Source of the DNA: Klebsormidium nitens
Taxonomy: Eukaryota; Streptophyta; Klebsormidiophyceae; Klebsormidiales; Klebsormidiaceae
Reading direction: 5' to 3'
Length of the DNA: 64,000 nucleotides
Assembly (NCBI GenBank): GCA_000708835.1
Contig: DF237354.1
Span: 1 to 64,000 of the forward strand
The stretch's first letter is position 1. Each line of letters opens with the position of its first letter. Of the stretch, positions 22,951 through 42,700 are shown one piece after another. The position numbers and the translations under genes are program-made. Below the pieces are notes generated by a model that was not told where the DNA came from, made no database searches, and saw nothing but the letters and a program-made list of their open reading frames with translations.

Positions 22951-23712
22951 TGTAAAGCAGGGCTGTTAGGGTATCAAGGCCGCTCAGGGATATTGAAACA
23001 ACGTGCAACTGATAATCATAAGTCTCTGCATCCGTCGGGAGATTGACAAACTGCAGGCCTAGTCAAACACCAGGCAGCCATGCAGGCAGCTGCAGCTAGC
23101 CTGAATATTGAAATGATCCACATTATATTGTATTAAAACTGTTGTCTTCCTCAGGCTAGCTAAATTCACGGTGGTCTGCGATCAGTTGTGTACGGTATCC
23201 GCCGTTTTGCACCGCGGAGGCCGCCTGGCTGGACTCATCATCTGTACTTTGACACGCTGCCCTCTGGCACTGCATCTGGCATGAATAGAAGCAATATTCT
23301 ATGTCCAATTGCCACATGCATGGTGCGCAACGCATGCAGCTGCCGTGATCGATCATGGACGGTGGATGATAATTGGCGCATGCTATATGTCAGTGCCACA
23401 GCCGAAAGCTTGAGCTAGCTGAGGAGTCCGTATACGTAGCTCTGACTTATTGGCTCGTGACAGAATTATTACCGGTGCATGTTGAACGGTCAGCATTTCT
23501 TGAAAGATACGGTATAAGAACAACCTGAAGTCAGCGATCCGACGATTGAGAGATCTCAGACTACCTAAACTCATCTTTGACGTCTGAACTAGAGCTCGAT
23601 TCTAATCAGCCGCTCTACGCCTCTAGTCCTACAAAGAATCAAGGAATCGCGAGCCGGCTTTTCCTCTGAGAAGTGAGTAGCAGGACAGACATATTACCTT
23701 TGACCTGACAGT
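22951..23712. other. Intergenic between convergent genes
   Basis: This stretch separates the 3' ends of the aprataxin-like and fucosyltransferase-like genes. No ORF with a recognisable product is present. Confidence 0.5.
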
Positions 23713-26167
23713 TTACCCGTCTGAGTGGAACGTATTATTGAACTTCCAAGTTCTGCACGAGTCTACCCAGCCGTCTACGACTACAGTCGGTTTCAGCGAG
23801 TACGCAGCTGCCGTCTCGCCAAACGTGCTCTTCGTGATCAGTAACCGGTCCATTTGCGTCAAGAGCCACCAGTCTATGTACGTCTTGGCAGCCGCCTCTA
23901 TGGTCGTCGACTCTAAAATATGCGAGGGCATGTGCTTTGTGCTAAACGACCGGATCCCGAACTGGAACAGGTTCGTGTTCAAGTAATCTATCGCCTGCTG
24001 GTTGTCGCTCGTCACAAACACGATTACCCGTTCCCGTAACCTACTCCGATCGTCCCACTTGTCGAGCTCGTTCATTGACTGCGTGCGCCTCCTAAACTCG
24101 TCTCTGATGATGTCGAACATTAGGTCTTCGTAGCACTCTAGCGGGGGGGGCTGGATGTGCCCCGTCAAAAACCCGTCGATGATCGGTGCTCCCTCCATTA
24201 CGTACGTCCGAACCTGCACAAGCAAAGATCAAAATATTTTGAGAACCAGCTCAAAGTAAACGGTTGACTGCCGTGACTTGAATTTCTGGAGAGTTGGAGA
24301 CCAATGAGCTGGCAGACCAACCAGAACACTCGAACGGCGTGGCCGGTTCGTAAGGCGATCGTGTGGGTCGTGGACAGCTGTCAGATCTTATTGACAGCGA
24401 TCGTGTGGGTCTTGTACAGCTGTCAGATCAAATCAAGGTCAGATTTAAGCTGCGCTGGGCCATAGCCAGGGTGGCGCTTTATCAACACACATTAGCATGT
24501 TGTTCTCCAACGAAATTCGAAGTTCTGCACCTGTGTTCATCACCAAGTACTCAGAACATTCTTCAGAATTTTGATCATGCGAGGAGCCTTCTGGCCTTGA
24601 GGACGCTGGCCAGAGAGGACACAAACAGTTCATCCAAAAGGCGTCCCTTACTATGTATCACCTCGGAAAAAGTCAAGTGAAGTGAGATTCCAGATTTTGA
24701 CAGCTGTCAACCCGCAACCGTGTGGACAAATTCCAACTAGCCCTTCGAACCAATACTTGTGAAGCAGGGCCTGTCACTAACAAGCAGTGGCCGGTCCATC
24801 TTGTCTCTCTTTCAAGCAGAGTCGCCTTCATGCATTTTTCTCTAATTTTCCAAAAGTTCCTCCTACGTATTCGGTCCATTGGGAGGTTCAGGAGTGGACA
24901 GACGTGAGGCATCCAACAGATGCAGAAACATAAATGCCTCACTTTGGACGCTTGAACACCAAAAGTAACTCTCATCATACATCCCAGGTCCAGAGGCTGG
25001 CAACCAAGTCGACAGAAAAAGTTGGACACCGATTTCAAGCCGGTCTTTGTCATGGGGTAAATGCTGAAGCGTATCCTGACCTGAACTGTATCTCACCCCA
25101 CTTCTGTGACTCTTTCCCTGTCCTTTTAGCTACTCTCAAAGGCTTGGGAATAGCAGCCTTTGTAAGTGTCCTTTTACCACCCCCAGACCAAAAAGTGTTC
25201 AAAGGAGTAGAGTGGGTGGTTTAAAGCTCACCTGTACACCAATTTTGATCGTGTCCGGGTCATGCCAGTCCGGAAACCGCCGCACGTACTGGTCCATCTC
25301 CGCTTGAACGCACGGCGACGGCTTGAACAACACCCGCAGCGCGACCGGGAAGAGATAGTGCTGCGGCAGCTTATCCATGTGGTAACCCTGGACTTCCTTC
25401 TTCAGATGCTCGTTCGTCAGGTATGCCTGCGGGTAGCCTAGGTTACAGATAAACCGGTGCAACCGCTTCCCGCTAAGCTCCTGCTCCGCGTCGAACGTCT
25501 CCACGTCGACTTTCCACAGCCGCTGGGGCCACTGGATCAACCAGTCCCAGAACTGCGTGTCCTGCTGCGAGCGCAGACTCGACTGCTTCAACAAGTTTCT
25601 CCCCACCGTGTCAACCTGCGCTAGTTCTGGTTTCGGCTCGTCAACCTCGTCGAACGGAGTCTGTATCCGTCCTTCCAGACCCTCGGCCCAAGTGCACGGC
25701 TTCTTGCTTTGCTTCCCCGTCTCGTTGTTGCCGTTGATTCGCCAGTCGTGTAACCGCGGCACCATGAAGTTTTCCAGTGGGTACGGGATGGGAGCGTTGA
25801 TGAAGAACGAGCTTCCCGTCAACACCGACAGATAGAACAGCGTGGAGATGCCCCGCAACCGGTCCCCCAAACCGTAACACTTCCCCTGCTCCAAGCAATC
25901 AAAGATGATGACTTTGTGAGACGGGTCTCCCTGCGCCGCCAGCAGTTTTGCGTGGTACTGCTCAGCGATACCGTCGGCTGCCCTGTCCAGAAACGCATGG
26001 GTTTCGTCTGGAACCCGGACGGTGAGCGAGCGGCGGAGGTTGGGCCCTGGGGAGTTGATGTTCAACTTGAGTTGGTGCCAGAGGAAGATGAACTGGAGTA
26101 GAACCACTAGGAACACTGTGCTGCAGTGAAACCCCGAGCGAAACGGCAGATGCCTCGAGAGCTTCAT
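23713..26167 (-). CDS. Type II membrane fucosyltransferase-like glycosyltransferase
   Basis: Two minus-strand exons, 26167-25232 and 24213-23713, join in phase (IGVQ/VRTYV) to 478 residues from ATG 26167. A signal-anchor segment FLVVLLQFIFLW lies at about residues 19-30, implying Golgi location with a lumenal catalytic domain. The catalytic part has the GLGDRLRGI motif typical of fucosyltransferase-type enzymes, then IKIGVQVRT, VIVFVTSDNQQAIDYL (nucleotide-sugar binding region) and DWWLLTQMDRLLITKSTFGETAAAYS, a pattern shared by GDP-fucose-dependent enzymes of the GT11/GT23/GT37 type and their relatives. Acceptor and linkage cannot be told. The single 1.0 kb intron sits at the start of the donor-binding half. 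Frames are clean with no internal stops. Confidence 0.75.
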
Positions 26168-27414
26168 TGCGCCCCTGGGGCATTTGTGGAGAGGGCAGAA
26201 TCACTTCTCTAAGTTCATGAGTACAGAAAACCCACTAAAGCTCCCAGATTCAGGTCCTGGTTTGCTGATCTTCCAAGATCTGACTTTTTCGAAGGGGAAT
26301 GGGGGGTGGGGTTACGGTTCTCGCAAAGTACTGTTCCTTTACTGACATCTTCTACAGGCGCTAGGGCAGCAAGAGGACAATGGCGGCCACACCATCTCAG
26401 GAAGTCCTGAAGTTTGAGAGACGAACGCTTCTGACTCTCCTGCGCTTCTCCGGCATTGCGCGCATGTCCTAGCAACAGAGGCTCAGAAACTTGCAGAATG
26501 CTGACCAAAGCAAGCCGGGCAGTCGCAACTCACGAGTCACCGTTGACATTTTCAGAACGTGCAAACTGATCGTACCGACCAGTTTGACGGGTCGCCACGA
26601 ATTCCGCGCGCCATTTATGACGCTAGCGTCGCAACGGAATCCTGAAAGTCCGTTTGGCTGCTTCCGCTACTGTAAATGTTCCGCTCCGCTAGACTGGTTC
26701 GGCAATGTCCGGCCGCTTAGGGACATCATTACATTTGCTCCCTCGTAAATCTTCCCGGAAAGTTCATTCCGAGCATCCCATGAGACACAATCTTCCGTGT
26801 TAGATGGTGCTCGGGGATTGTCGTTGTGGTCGCCGGGTACCTTAATTTCCCGGGGACAGAGTCAAAGGTTTCAATGATCAACTGGCTTTGGATCCAGTCA
26901 AAAGTGGACACCTGTGCTGTTCGAGTTGTACGTGATCCCCTTGCTTTTTGCAGGGGGTACCGATACGTCCTCTTATCTACCCCCTGCCGATAAAGCTGCC
27001 CTGACCGTTTCGGAAAGCATGCTAGCCGTTGGATATCTAGCCTACTTATCGGACGAATCTTGTATGTAGATGATGTTATTCTCATCGACCGTCAAGATAC
27101 ATCTGCTTTCAGATCACATTTACTGGCAAGGTCATGTTTTTAAGCCCGCATTTCTAGATGCCAGCTGTCCAGCCCTCTGCAGAGAAGATGCTGATCACCT
27201 GCTGACGGGCGCAGCTCACCAGGCGATGGCGCGCGTTCCAGAGAGATCTCGCAATGCTGCAGCATTGCAGGAAGCTGGGACTCGGAGGACGAGTAAAGCT
27301 TCTTCCAAATCCCTTCAGATTTGAATTTTACAGCATTTGGTCAGTCAAACGCCAAAGTCAAATTCGAGCATTAAGTTGTTGAGCGCACCTTGTTCTCCAC
27401 TCTGATTCAACATC
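26168..27414. promoter_or_regulatory. Divergent intergenic region
   Basis: About 1.25 kb separates the start codons of the fucosyltransferase-like gene (-) and the alkenal reductase (+), so both promoters lie here. ORFs within it are short and without domains. No specific element is evident. Confidence 0.35.
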
Positions 27415-32792
<5,378 letters not shown>

Positions 32793-35700
32793 CTAGAGGA
32801 CCGCTTGTGTTTGTGCGTGCTTTAGAGTTGTGGGCTGGCCAAAGGAGGAGCCGTTATAAAAAGATAGTCGGTTTTTTGGTTGGTTTCGCAGGTCTGCTAA
32901 TATTGCGTTTTTCGTGTACCATAGCACAGTCAAATATCCGAGAAAGCCTGAGACATTTTGATGCCTGCGTAGGTAGAAACCCTAGTAGTGGCCCATGTAG
33001 ATTACAAGATGCAAGGACGCTTGTTCATTCAACATTAAGAACGCATTACAGTCAAATGACAAGCTTTTCTTCTTCATTCTGAGCGCTCTTCTCATTTGTT
33101 CTGCCTCAAAACCTGACACGTGGAGGGTCTTTTGGAGGCACATGCCGCCTTGCACCAACTCCGAGTAGGGCGTGTGAATACAGTTTCCGTCGCAGATCGA
33201 TGTCGACATGAAGTCGATACACCTCAAGGGAAGTTGGGCACGTCCTCCCTCAGAGGCCCAATTCCTGTGATCTTTTCCAAGAGAGAAAGAGCTTTTGCAA
33301 CCTTCTGGCGTTGATCAGGCTTCAACTTCCAGAAAAGCAAATCGATATTGTTCTGGCTTCCTGCGGTAGAGTAATTTTGGGCTCGTGCTCAGACTCTAGT
33401 GACGCAGACCAATTTCGACCGGAAGAAGGGTGAGCGGGACAGGACTGGCGCTCTGCGGGTCCCGGAAACGAGGCCTGATTCTGCAACGTGAGGGGAGTGG
33501 TTAAAGCGGACCTGCGTCGTCAATGCGGGGTTGATGCGCAAGCGAGGCGGAAACGGCGAGAGCGTTCAAGAAGGTTTTCTTTAGGTGAGGGTTGAAGGCA
33601 GGTTTCGTATCTGTGCACTCGAGAACGAACTTGGACGCTTTGGCCGTTTCAAAATCCACGATGGCAGTTGGAGGGAACGATTGAGATTGTGGTGGGGAAA
33701 ACATAAGTACTCTGGTTATAGTTGGGAAGATGGGTCGTCGAATAGGCACGTCACACATATTAACAGTGATGAATTGGGTTCAGAGCTTCCTTTTGGCCGA
33801 CCGGTCTAGCTGGCCGTTTGTCGAGCTAGGGTTTTTAACTTCTTTGTGCGAGTATTTAACCAGTTTGGCCTATCACTATCACTGTGCCCGCGCTTTTTTC
33901 TTATGTGCTCACCAATCATTCCGATCTGCTCGGTTTCTTGTGAACGTCTCTCCGGTGTTCGCATAAGTAAACTTCGTTCTTCTTTGGCTCAGTCTGTCAC
34001 ACGCACAGAGGGCTCGTTGCACGAAAGACTTTTGAGGTTGTCTTCCAGATATTTACCTGTTATACTTCTTTACGAAAACAATTGATTCTGGGTTGGAGTC
34101 AAGGTTATACCGATGCTAAAGGTGGTGGCTCTGATAGCAATTTAGCTGAGAGAGCGTCTCTCACTTGCGTGATTTTCATACTTGATGCCATGGTGATCGG
34201 TTCGAAGAAGAGCGTGGCAGAAATTAACCGCCCTCGATCTAAAGTACGATGGCTTGGGGCACCCCAGCTGATTGCCCGTATCCATTTTCGTTTCCTTACT
34301 GGCTTCCCATTTCCGCTTGCACTTCCGCTTCCGCTTCCGTTTCCGCTTCCGTTTCCGTCCCTTCCTTCTTCGCCTGCTTTTGGGCTTCCTTACGCGCTCA
34401 CAAGCGCACAACCAACTGTTTAAAGGAGTTCGCAGCTCTGCCGAAGCTGCGGTATACCCAGTCCAGTGCTGCACTGCGCAGTACAAGGCGCGAGTGTGTG
34501 TCGTGGCGACTACCTTATCCGAGTATGAGATTCTTTGGGCGCCGAAATCAGGACCTGGCAGTTACGAGACGCCGCCTTCAAGTATGTGGACACGTATTCT
34601 CTTAAAATTTGTCAAAAGACGTCGCCTATCAAATTCTGCTGTTTCGATTATGCTTGTAACTCGCACCTCTGTTGCTATTCGTATGAAGTGCCTTAAGTGA
34701 CGTTCGGCGTCTTCCTTAACCCTAAAACGTCGACGTAAGCAAGACTTGGGTTTCTACATCCACGTGTCCACATTGTAAAACCCGTAAGAGACAGAGGGTG
34801 CGTTCGGTCCGTCGTCTGGCTACCTGAGTGCACCCGATTCAAGCCTAGTGGCAACCTTGTACAGTTCGATTAGCGTGGCTGCTGGCTATGATGCGTCTCA
34901 ATCCCGAGTACTTTCGTGCTCAGCCTAACTGCGCTCTGATGTCCGCTACAATATACGTATCGAATGCATCCCGTTTGTACAAACGCGCTAGTCCATCTAC
35001 CTCGAGGACCGATTGGATAGAAAGACGCTCTTGCAAGAATCGTCATTGTTGACGTTCTAGCCGGGAAGACCTAACGCTGCCGACTTGTCAACCCGTGTTC
35101 TCTTCGATGCTTTGCTTAAATTTTGCAACTTTGAATGCGGCTGGGGAACCAATCTTTTTGACCTTCTTGTGCTCAGCCGTATGCAGGCTCGATGAAGAGT
35201 ATTCATATACAAAAGTCTTACCGATTGTCCCTTGCCCGTCCGTGATGCGATTGATGGATGTTCAACGCGCCGAGCGCCGTGTCCCTCACTGAATGGCCAT
35301 TGAATCCGGTCCTGACATTCTCAACTAGACTTTAGTTTGCCATTTTCCTCTAGAGCGCTCCTTTCATTCTCCCGGCCAAGCTCTTCTTCTGTCCCTTAGT
35401 AACTTCTGATGCCTCCTAAGTGAGTTTTTAGGCTACCTACCAGCCAACCTAAATGGATCCTCGGGCTAGTACGTGCCCTTTCAAAATAGCGTGAACAGTA
35501 TGAAGCTTTTGCTCCACAGCCTTACTTCGAGTGGGTGACTCAGAACAGATTATGGTTTGGGACCAGATTTTGATTGTGATTGTTAATTTGGTCTTAAAAG
35601 CGTTAATGTTTAGCTTTGGCATCAAATTGTACACGGATGCCGCCTTCGTAGGGTTCAAAGAGCGGTTTGAACGGGCCATGATCCAAGTGTCCAATGGCAA

Positions 35701-38700
35701 CAAGGCCGGTTTGCCCGGCTTGCTCGCCAGCGGAGATCCCAGAACACTTCTGGAGACGCCTCACGCATATTGCATTCTTTCAAGCCCCGGACTTTAGCGG
35801 GGCTTTCGCACCCTCTTGACCAAATTCAGCACCAATCAACGGCGGAATCTGCTTTATCCGTGTCCGCTTGCAGCTTTAGAAAGCTTTTCTACGTTGGCCA
35901 TTGGGCCCAGCTAATTTCCGTTGGCAGTTCTTGACCGCGTGGTGCAATGAATTAACGGTCACAGGGTAGAGATCCACTGCCACCTGTCAGGTACTGGAAT
36001 CTTTCACCTTCGTCTAGAGTGCGCTCTGTGACACTTACGCTGGCGCTCCAGATCCTTCATTGCCCTGGAATATTTCTCGAGTACTTGTTGAAAAGATGTG
36101 TTTCATTGATTGGACAACGTCTCAATGTCTGACCGTAAGCGACATTGAGCACGTATTGCATTCCTGCCCGCAAGGATTTGCAACGGCTGTCCAGCCAGTC
36201 AGCATGTTTGTTCAGATTTGACAATTTGGTTGAAGCGCTCTGTTTGTTAGCTATGATGGTAGACAAGCTGCTGAGTAGCGTCTCAACACCCTTCATCCGC
36301 CACCCGGTGATGCTAGTGTCGAAATTCGAGGTTTTACAGGAAGTGCTTTCGATCCGATGGCACCTGTCAGACGGGGGTGCACCGAGAGGCCGCCTTAAAG
36401 CTGAACCACGCTTTGCTTTCTGTGCGCCTTCCAACTTTCATTCTTCTTATATCCTTCTGGGGCACGCTGAGTCGTATGGCACTCATAGAAGTATTCGATG
36501 AGTGCCCAGTTCGATTGAGCGAGGAAGTGTCGTTTGCTGTGCATCCGTGTACCCAAAGACAGAAAATGTTTTGCAATAGCGGTTTTGAGGTCAGTCCATT
36601 AGCAACCACTTCCTCTCCCCCGTTCCTATAGTCTCCGGGATTAGGAGCCTTTACGTCCTCCTTGTCTTGATATCTGCTGCATTGATTGGGCAGGTGCTGT
36701 TCCGCCCCGCAGTTTCCCGCAGTTATGTCGTCTTTAAAGAAAGTAAATGTGGCAATACGGGGACCAATGCGTGTTCAGCCTGGCACGCCCCGTGAATGGC
36801 AATGACCACTTTTGGCGACAAACCAGTGAGCACTTCTGACGCTCAGGAAAATGGCCAACGACGGAGTGCCGTCGCTGCCTTTCTACGTTCGAGAAATGTT
36901 GGAGAGGTGTCGCTATCCCTGTCATCTTGCAGGAATGGGAATCTTCAAGTATGTGAATATGACTTTTGACCCCAAGGTTGTATATCCACACGGAAAGCTT
37001 TTCTCGCGCAGAAGTTTATGAATCATTCTCTCTCGTCTGACGATTTTCAGTCACTGGGCACCGTCAAGTCTTGATTACCACGGCCCGAACATTCATTCGA
37101 GCATCATGAAGGTCCAAGTCATTATGTCGAAAGTTTGTCCCCGTGAGCTCGATGTCTGGTATGCAGTACATGGTCGGTTCTGAAGGTCTTTTTGTGGTGT
37201 CTTTGGTAGACCGTGATGAATGTGGGAGCTCTGAGGACCACAATTCCTCAGATGTGATTTTCCTGCAGCACCTTACGTCAGCGCGTACCCGTACGCAGCG
37301 CGTTTATGCTCGTTTAACTCGCTGCCCTGTTCGCGGGCCGCGCTGTCCCGGGCGCTCCCGCATAACCCGTAGCCTTTCGTTCTGTTGCCGTTCTTCGTGC
37401 TATCTTTGAAAAGACAGTACCGCAAGCTTGCACCCATGCTATCAACATAGCTGCTGGGACTTGGTCGGTTCACTTTTGTTTTCAGCCGTCCAGCCTGTGA
37501 ACAGGCAGTTCTGCATGTTCTTTGACTTGTGCTCCTTAAATTTCGGATCCTGGATTGAATAAAAGCTTCCAAGCTTGCAACCCACGTAGTAACTTAAACG
37601 AGCCCTTCCAATCTGCGTTCGCCCACAAAACGCTTTTCATTGATAGATTGCAAACAGCGGACGAATTTCAAACGATTCAAGTCATTTGGTGCTCCTCTTG
37701 TCGCGCGTTGGAGAAAAGTTTCATTCCGATCTTTCTTGGTGTTTCAAGCTCCTGCCTATTCGAAGACAGGCTCCCAGAAGTTTCTCGATGAAGATTCGAC
37801 CACTTGCCTTGTAATTCTGTTGTCGCAACATGCAGCTTTCTCGTTCCGTTGAATAGGAACTCGCGAAAGTTGCAGCTGCCAGGATCAATACGCTTCAAAG
37901 CTCAGATCGTTCATTGTTGAATGGAAAGGCGGTAAAAAGGGTCATGACGAAGGACGCCTTTGAGATTCACCGTCTCAAGAGGATTGTGGTGGGGCACCCG
38001 GAGGAGCCAGCTTCACGTCTACCTTGGTTTTATTTGCACGCCTGAATGTGGAGATTCTAAGCGACGGCTCTTGAGATCAATACATCTTTGTACGAGCTGC
38101 TATAGGACCTAGGTGTTTATTTTTCTCTCCGTGCATGGGCTCACTTAGCATCTTGAACTGCTGCTCGGACTTTTCTGGACATATGTAGATTGCCGCTTTG
38201 ATTCTTTGGGATTCGACCGTCAATGGGTTTTGTACAGATGTTTCCAACCTTGTAAAAGCCCGACATGCTTGCTTTCTGCGGCAGTCAGGGCATTCTCTCC
38301 CTAAGCACAAGATCACCGCATCAGGGTGTCTCCACACTGGATAGAAGCCGACGACGATCCTCCGAGCTTCTATTTGTGTCTGTAACGTAGAATCACACAT
38401 TCTGAATCTCCTAGAGCCTACTTATTCCCGTCGTGGGCGCATCCGCGCTCAGCGGAATCAGTCTGCAAACCTGAGACAGTTTCTAGGATATGCCACATGG
38501 ATATTAGGTCCCACTGTGTTCGATCAACTTATGGCACGTGGGTCTGACGGCAATCTCCTGAAGCTCTAGTTCATGGCCATGACGAGGAGATCATGACAAT
38601 GGAAGTTTTTAGTGGGCTTACCTTTCATCATCTTGGGCTCCGTCACGCGCATAGCATGTTTGTCTGCCGAGCTTCCAGGCTTAATGCAGTCGCTTCCGCC

Positions 38701-41700
38701 AGATGTTAACAGCTTCCGTCACTTGCTTTACGGGCTCTGTGCGACGAATCAGTACCATTTTGTTGGAGGCTCCGTCTGATTGACGCAAAGGTGGTGGCTG
38801 AGATAGCCGAGATACTGAGAAGTAGTGGCCCTCAGTCATGATGGTGTTCAATTTGATGCCGTCCATGCGCCCGAAGATGTTAATATTGCAAAGAGCAGCT
38901 CCTTTCACTTACACTTCACTTTAATCTGGATATGAGGGTTTGGCGGAAACCGAACTATCTGCTCTTGATTTTGCCTTCTTTTCAGCCTGCTTCTTCTTTC
39001 TTGAACGCTCTCTCTAAGGAAGGCGCTGGAACACGCTTGCTAGCGTTTGCGTCATGTTGACGTCTGTAGTGACGTTTCCGATGCCCAGCTGGCACGCCAG
39101 GCGCGAGTGCATATTGCGGCGACTAGAACGCCCTTGCACGGGCCTCTTGGCAGCCGACGACAGATTTCACACAATCCTCTGGCGACGCGTTCTTCTCTGA
39201 TGGTTTGTCCGTTCATTTTTACTTCGCTCATTTGCCCGCACGTTATCGTGCACCTCCACTGTATCCCACACCATTTTTGCACCCCTCTTGGTGTGCGGCT
39301 GACCTCGAGAAATCTCACCCAAGCGATTTTCTTTCGGTGCGACAACAAGAACGAATTCTATTATACGTCTTTGCACTTGTTTGTGCCCACTACTCCGACT
39401 ACGCCAAACTAAAATAGTATAAATCAAGGAAGTCAGGGACGAAGATATGCAGCTTGTCTGGCAGTGATGTACCCAGATATCGAGCACTTTCTTGCTCATA
39501 GATGTCTAGGAATTCTCATGAAGCCACATGGTTCAAGGGTCCGGCACGTTCTCGTCTTCCTTGGTGTGAGGTTTCGTGACCATATTGTAAGCGAATATAT
39601 TCCGGCCTCCCAAAAACATCACCTACATCTCCGAACCCATAGACTCTGTCCAAAAGCCGCTGTTTCCTTGAGCGTAGCCTACTACTCAAAAGTCTCCAAA
39701 TATAGCAATTCTTTTTTCTAATTGTTCCGATTGTCATCCAATCGTGCCAGCCTTGTTGACAATGATGTACGAAGCATTCAGCGTCGTGTCTCAGTGGCTT
39801 TGCGTATGGTGATGACGTCAGCGCAGTCTTTTCGCATCACTATTCTGCTTAATCTCATCCGTCTGCTGAAAGCTATTGTCTGACTCCAGATTCGTCCTGA
39901 ACACAATTGTCCGTCTTCCTGTGCTGGTATCTTGGGGGGCGAGGCTGGCTCTGAACCGGGCCCAAAATGGCTCTTTTTTGATTTCATTCCACTCCCGGGG
40001 GGCGCAGCTTAAGGATCAAAACTTTGCTTGGTCTTTGTTTATTTGCTACAAAGACTCACCTAGGTTATTGCCTGCATTTGTTAAAAGAATGCTTGCATCT
40101 TGCTCCAGGTGTTTTTGCAAACGAAGTGGAGCCAGGTCCCGCTTGACCAATGTACATATATAACGAAGGAGCGGCCTGGCAGTTTTCGAGGCAGTAGCGG
40201 GCTTGTTGTGGCCATTCCGCAAACTGCTTAAACCGGGAGCTCGTTATGTCAGACTTAAACGTTCGGCTTCGGTTCCGAGCCAAGGCGTCTAACGGCCGTG
40301 AATTGCGCCATCCTCGATCTGCGCGCTGATTCCTTATTAACCCAGAGCTTTTCATGAATTGTTTGGACAATGAAAGACGAAGCGCGCCGAGCGCCACTGC
40401 CGCAGGCATTTATCGTGTATTGCAGCTTGTCTGACGTTGCCACGCTACAAATTGCTATTGCCGCGTACTCCGGCCTTGATTTCAGGCTGGAGCGTTCGTT
40501 TACAAAATTGCGTCGTTTGGGCTCCACTTGAAGGGTAATTGCAGCTTGGAGAGACTTTCCATTGAAGACCTTCGATGGCTCCTGGTTCAACCTGATAGGA
40601 AGCGGGCCCCGAAGCTGCCTCGGAAAGCTGACGGAAGCGTCCAAGCTTACCCCCACTTTGAGGCCACTTTTTAAAACTGAAGGGCTGCCCGGCAAACCGG
40701 AGGCGGTATGGTTATGCGCCTGCACCTGTCTTTAAGGTTCATCACGCAGAGCCGCGCAGGGCGGCCGCGTGAGTCGGCGTTCGGAAGGCTTACATGCGCG
40801 CCGACCCGCGGGCAGGGGCGGCGGCAGCACATCCGCAGTGCGCGGCCGCGGGAACGGCAAACCCGCTGGTGCAGCCAAATGGACGGCCAGAAATTTTGGA
40901 GCAATGATGCTTCACAGTGGGTCATGCAGAGCGCCGCGCCCACAATGTAGAAATAGTCCTGGACATCAAAGTCGTGAGCAATTGTCGAGCTTTGAAACGA
41001 ATCGGGAAGTATCGCAAATCTTCGCTTCGATAGCCAACCACGTGCTCGCGATCGAGCGACGGCGTTAACGTCCGCGCTTTTGCTTCTTCTTGCTGACTTC
41101 ATCGGTTGGACATTTTGGGTTTTCGTTCATGTCCCTTGGAATGTAAAACCCATTCCTTCAAGAGAGCTGTGTGACAGTGATGGACACAGAACTGGGTTAT
41201 TTCTGAACCACATTCGTTTTTTCACCGTTACCCTCTTGACGTTGTCACGGCACGGGTCGCCATCTTAGGAGGCCGTTGGTTGATCTAAGTCGGTCTCAAC
41301 CCTGTAAAATCCTTTTTTTGTGACTCAAAGACTCAACCTCTCACGAGATGTCTGTTCCTTGATCCAAGGCTCTGTTTCCTTGAACCCTTGCGATGAGTAT
41401 GAGCAAGGGGACTCCTGGTCAGAAACATTTAACGATGCATTTATCATGCAGCGCCGGCTATGATAGCTGAGTGACGAAAGTGAGAATCATAGTTTCTCAA
41501 CCGTCATAAGTGTTGTACTTGATGCCAGCTTGCATTCATCAGAGATAATCGACCGAGAGCAGCTCATATTTTCCCCCCCAGCAGAAGATCAGTGGGCCCG
41601 TACCTTGACCGGTTCTCCTTTGACCTTTGGGCGCCACGTTTCAACGTCCCGTCGCCGCGCCCACGATTTTCTGTGTTTCGTCTTCAGATTTTATCATTCT

Positions 41701-42700
41701 TTGCGAAGTGGTACGTTTGAGAGCATATTTGTTAGCAAAAGCGCGCCTTGAGCTTGCGGCGCGTCTTGCGAGACACGTCTAAAGGTCTACGTATCCTTCA
41801 GCAAAGTGAATGACGACTGTCTAAAAGAAACTGCAGGTACTCCAAGTACTCCGTCTACATCAAACAGGTAAGGCTGGTCTGTTGAGAAGATACGCACGGT
41901 AAAGAGCTGTGTGGGTGCACGTTTTAGATTGCAAGCGAGTGGCTATGTGTTCATTGGCAAGGACGGTGCTGACACATGAGCAACGGATCTGCTCAGGTCC
42001 GCCTTCGACGTGATGCCAATGCGAAAGACGTTTGTTTTTTCGGCGGTTCCTCCTGCCAAGAAGCTATATGACCCTTTCTTTCGGTTGATTAGTCACTGGA
42101 AGATCAGACTTCGTCTAGGTTATTCAAGCGGTTGCGTTCTTGGGAAGAAGGTCCTTTCACTTGGACGCTGCTTTCCTGGCTGGTCGCTCTCGGATTGCCG
42201 TTACCGTAAAGACAACTCCTACAAAAAGTCCTGTTTGGGTGCTTCACCCTTTCTTCAATTCTGGACCATGCACGTTATAGCGCGCTAAGCTCCGGATCTC
42301 AGGCGGCGGCCATCATATAATACCAGATCGATGGGCCCCTTATAAATCGAAGGAAGGTGCCGTGCATCCTCTATCACATTGTAGTAAGTACAGACGGTCA
42401 GGTTGACAGGCGATTAAAGTTGTTCCCCTTTGATCGAGTCGGTGAGAATGTGTTGATGGGCGAGGATCGAAATCGTTGTTGGCAATGCAAGGAGAGGGCT
42501 TGCCAGAAGGCTTTTGTATCCATCCTTCGGATGCTCGATTCAACTGCACGGTCAGTTTAATGGGAGTAACATGTTTCTGAGTGGCACGTATTGATGGGAA
42601 TGATTTAAGTTTGGTTTGGACCAGTTCTACATCTTCCACGGCCCTCGAGATTGCTTTACAGCCCGGCTGAAAGTTTATGAAATCCAACTTCGCGGTGACA
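32793..42700. other. Gene-poor region, no gene recognised
   Basis: Nearly 10 kb downstream of the alkenal reductase has only short overlapping ORFs, no conserved motifs and no multi-exon chain I could join. Local features include the TTCCGY hexamer repeat at 34310-34358 and a GC-rich NotI-type island at 40740-40880. A segment at 40360-40400 resembles 50395-50435 (shared AATGAAAGA...GCGCCGAGCGCC words). The longest ATG frame is minus 40255-40725, 156 codons, unrecognised. Confidence 0.5.
34310..34358. repeat. Hexamer repeat (TTCCGY)n
   Basis: This is an imperfect tandem of TTCCGC and TTCCGT hexamers. Because the period is a multiple of three it opens several frames on both strands, which explains the overlapping long ORFs around 34.1-34.7 kb. 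Confidence 0.85.

Noticed and set aside
34082-34700. Four overlapping ORFs on both strands
   Set aside because: They are opened by the TTCCGY hexamer repeat, whose period is a multiple of three. No protein family is recognisable.
40255-40725. 156-codon minus-strand ATG frame
   Set aside because: No domain, no splice partners and no conserved counterpart in frame. The similarity to 50.4 kb is short and does not preserve a reading frame.
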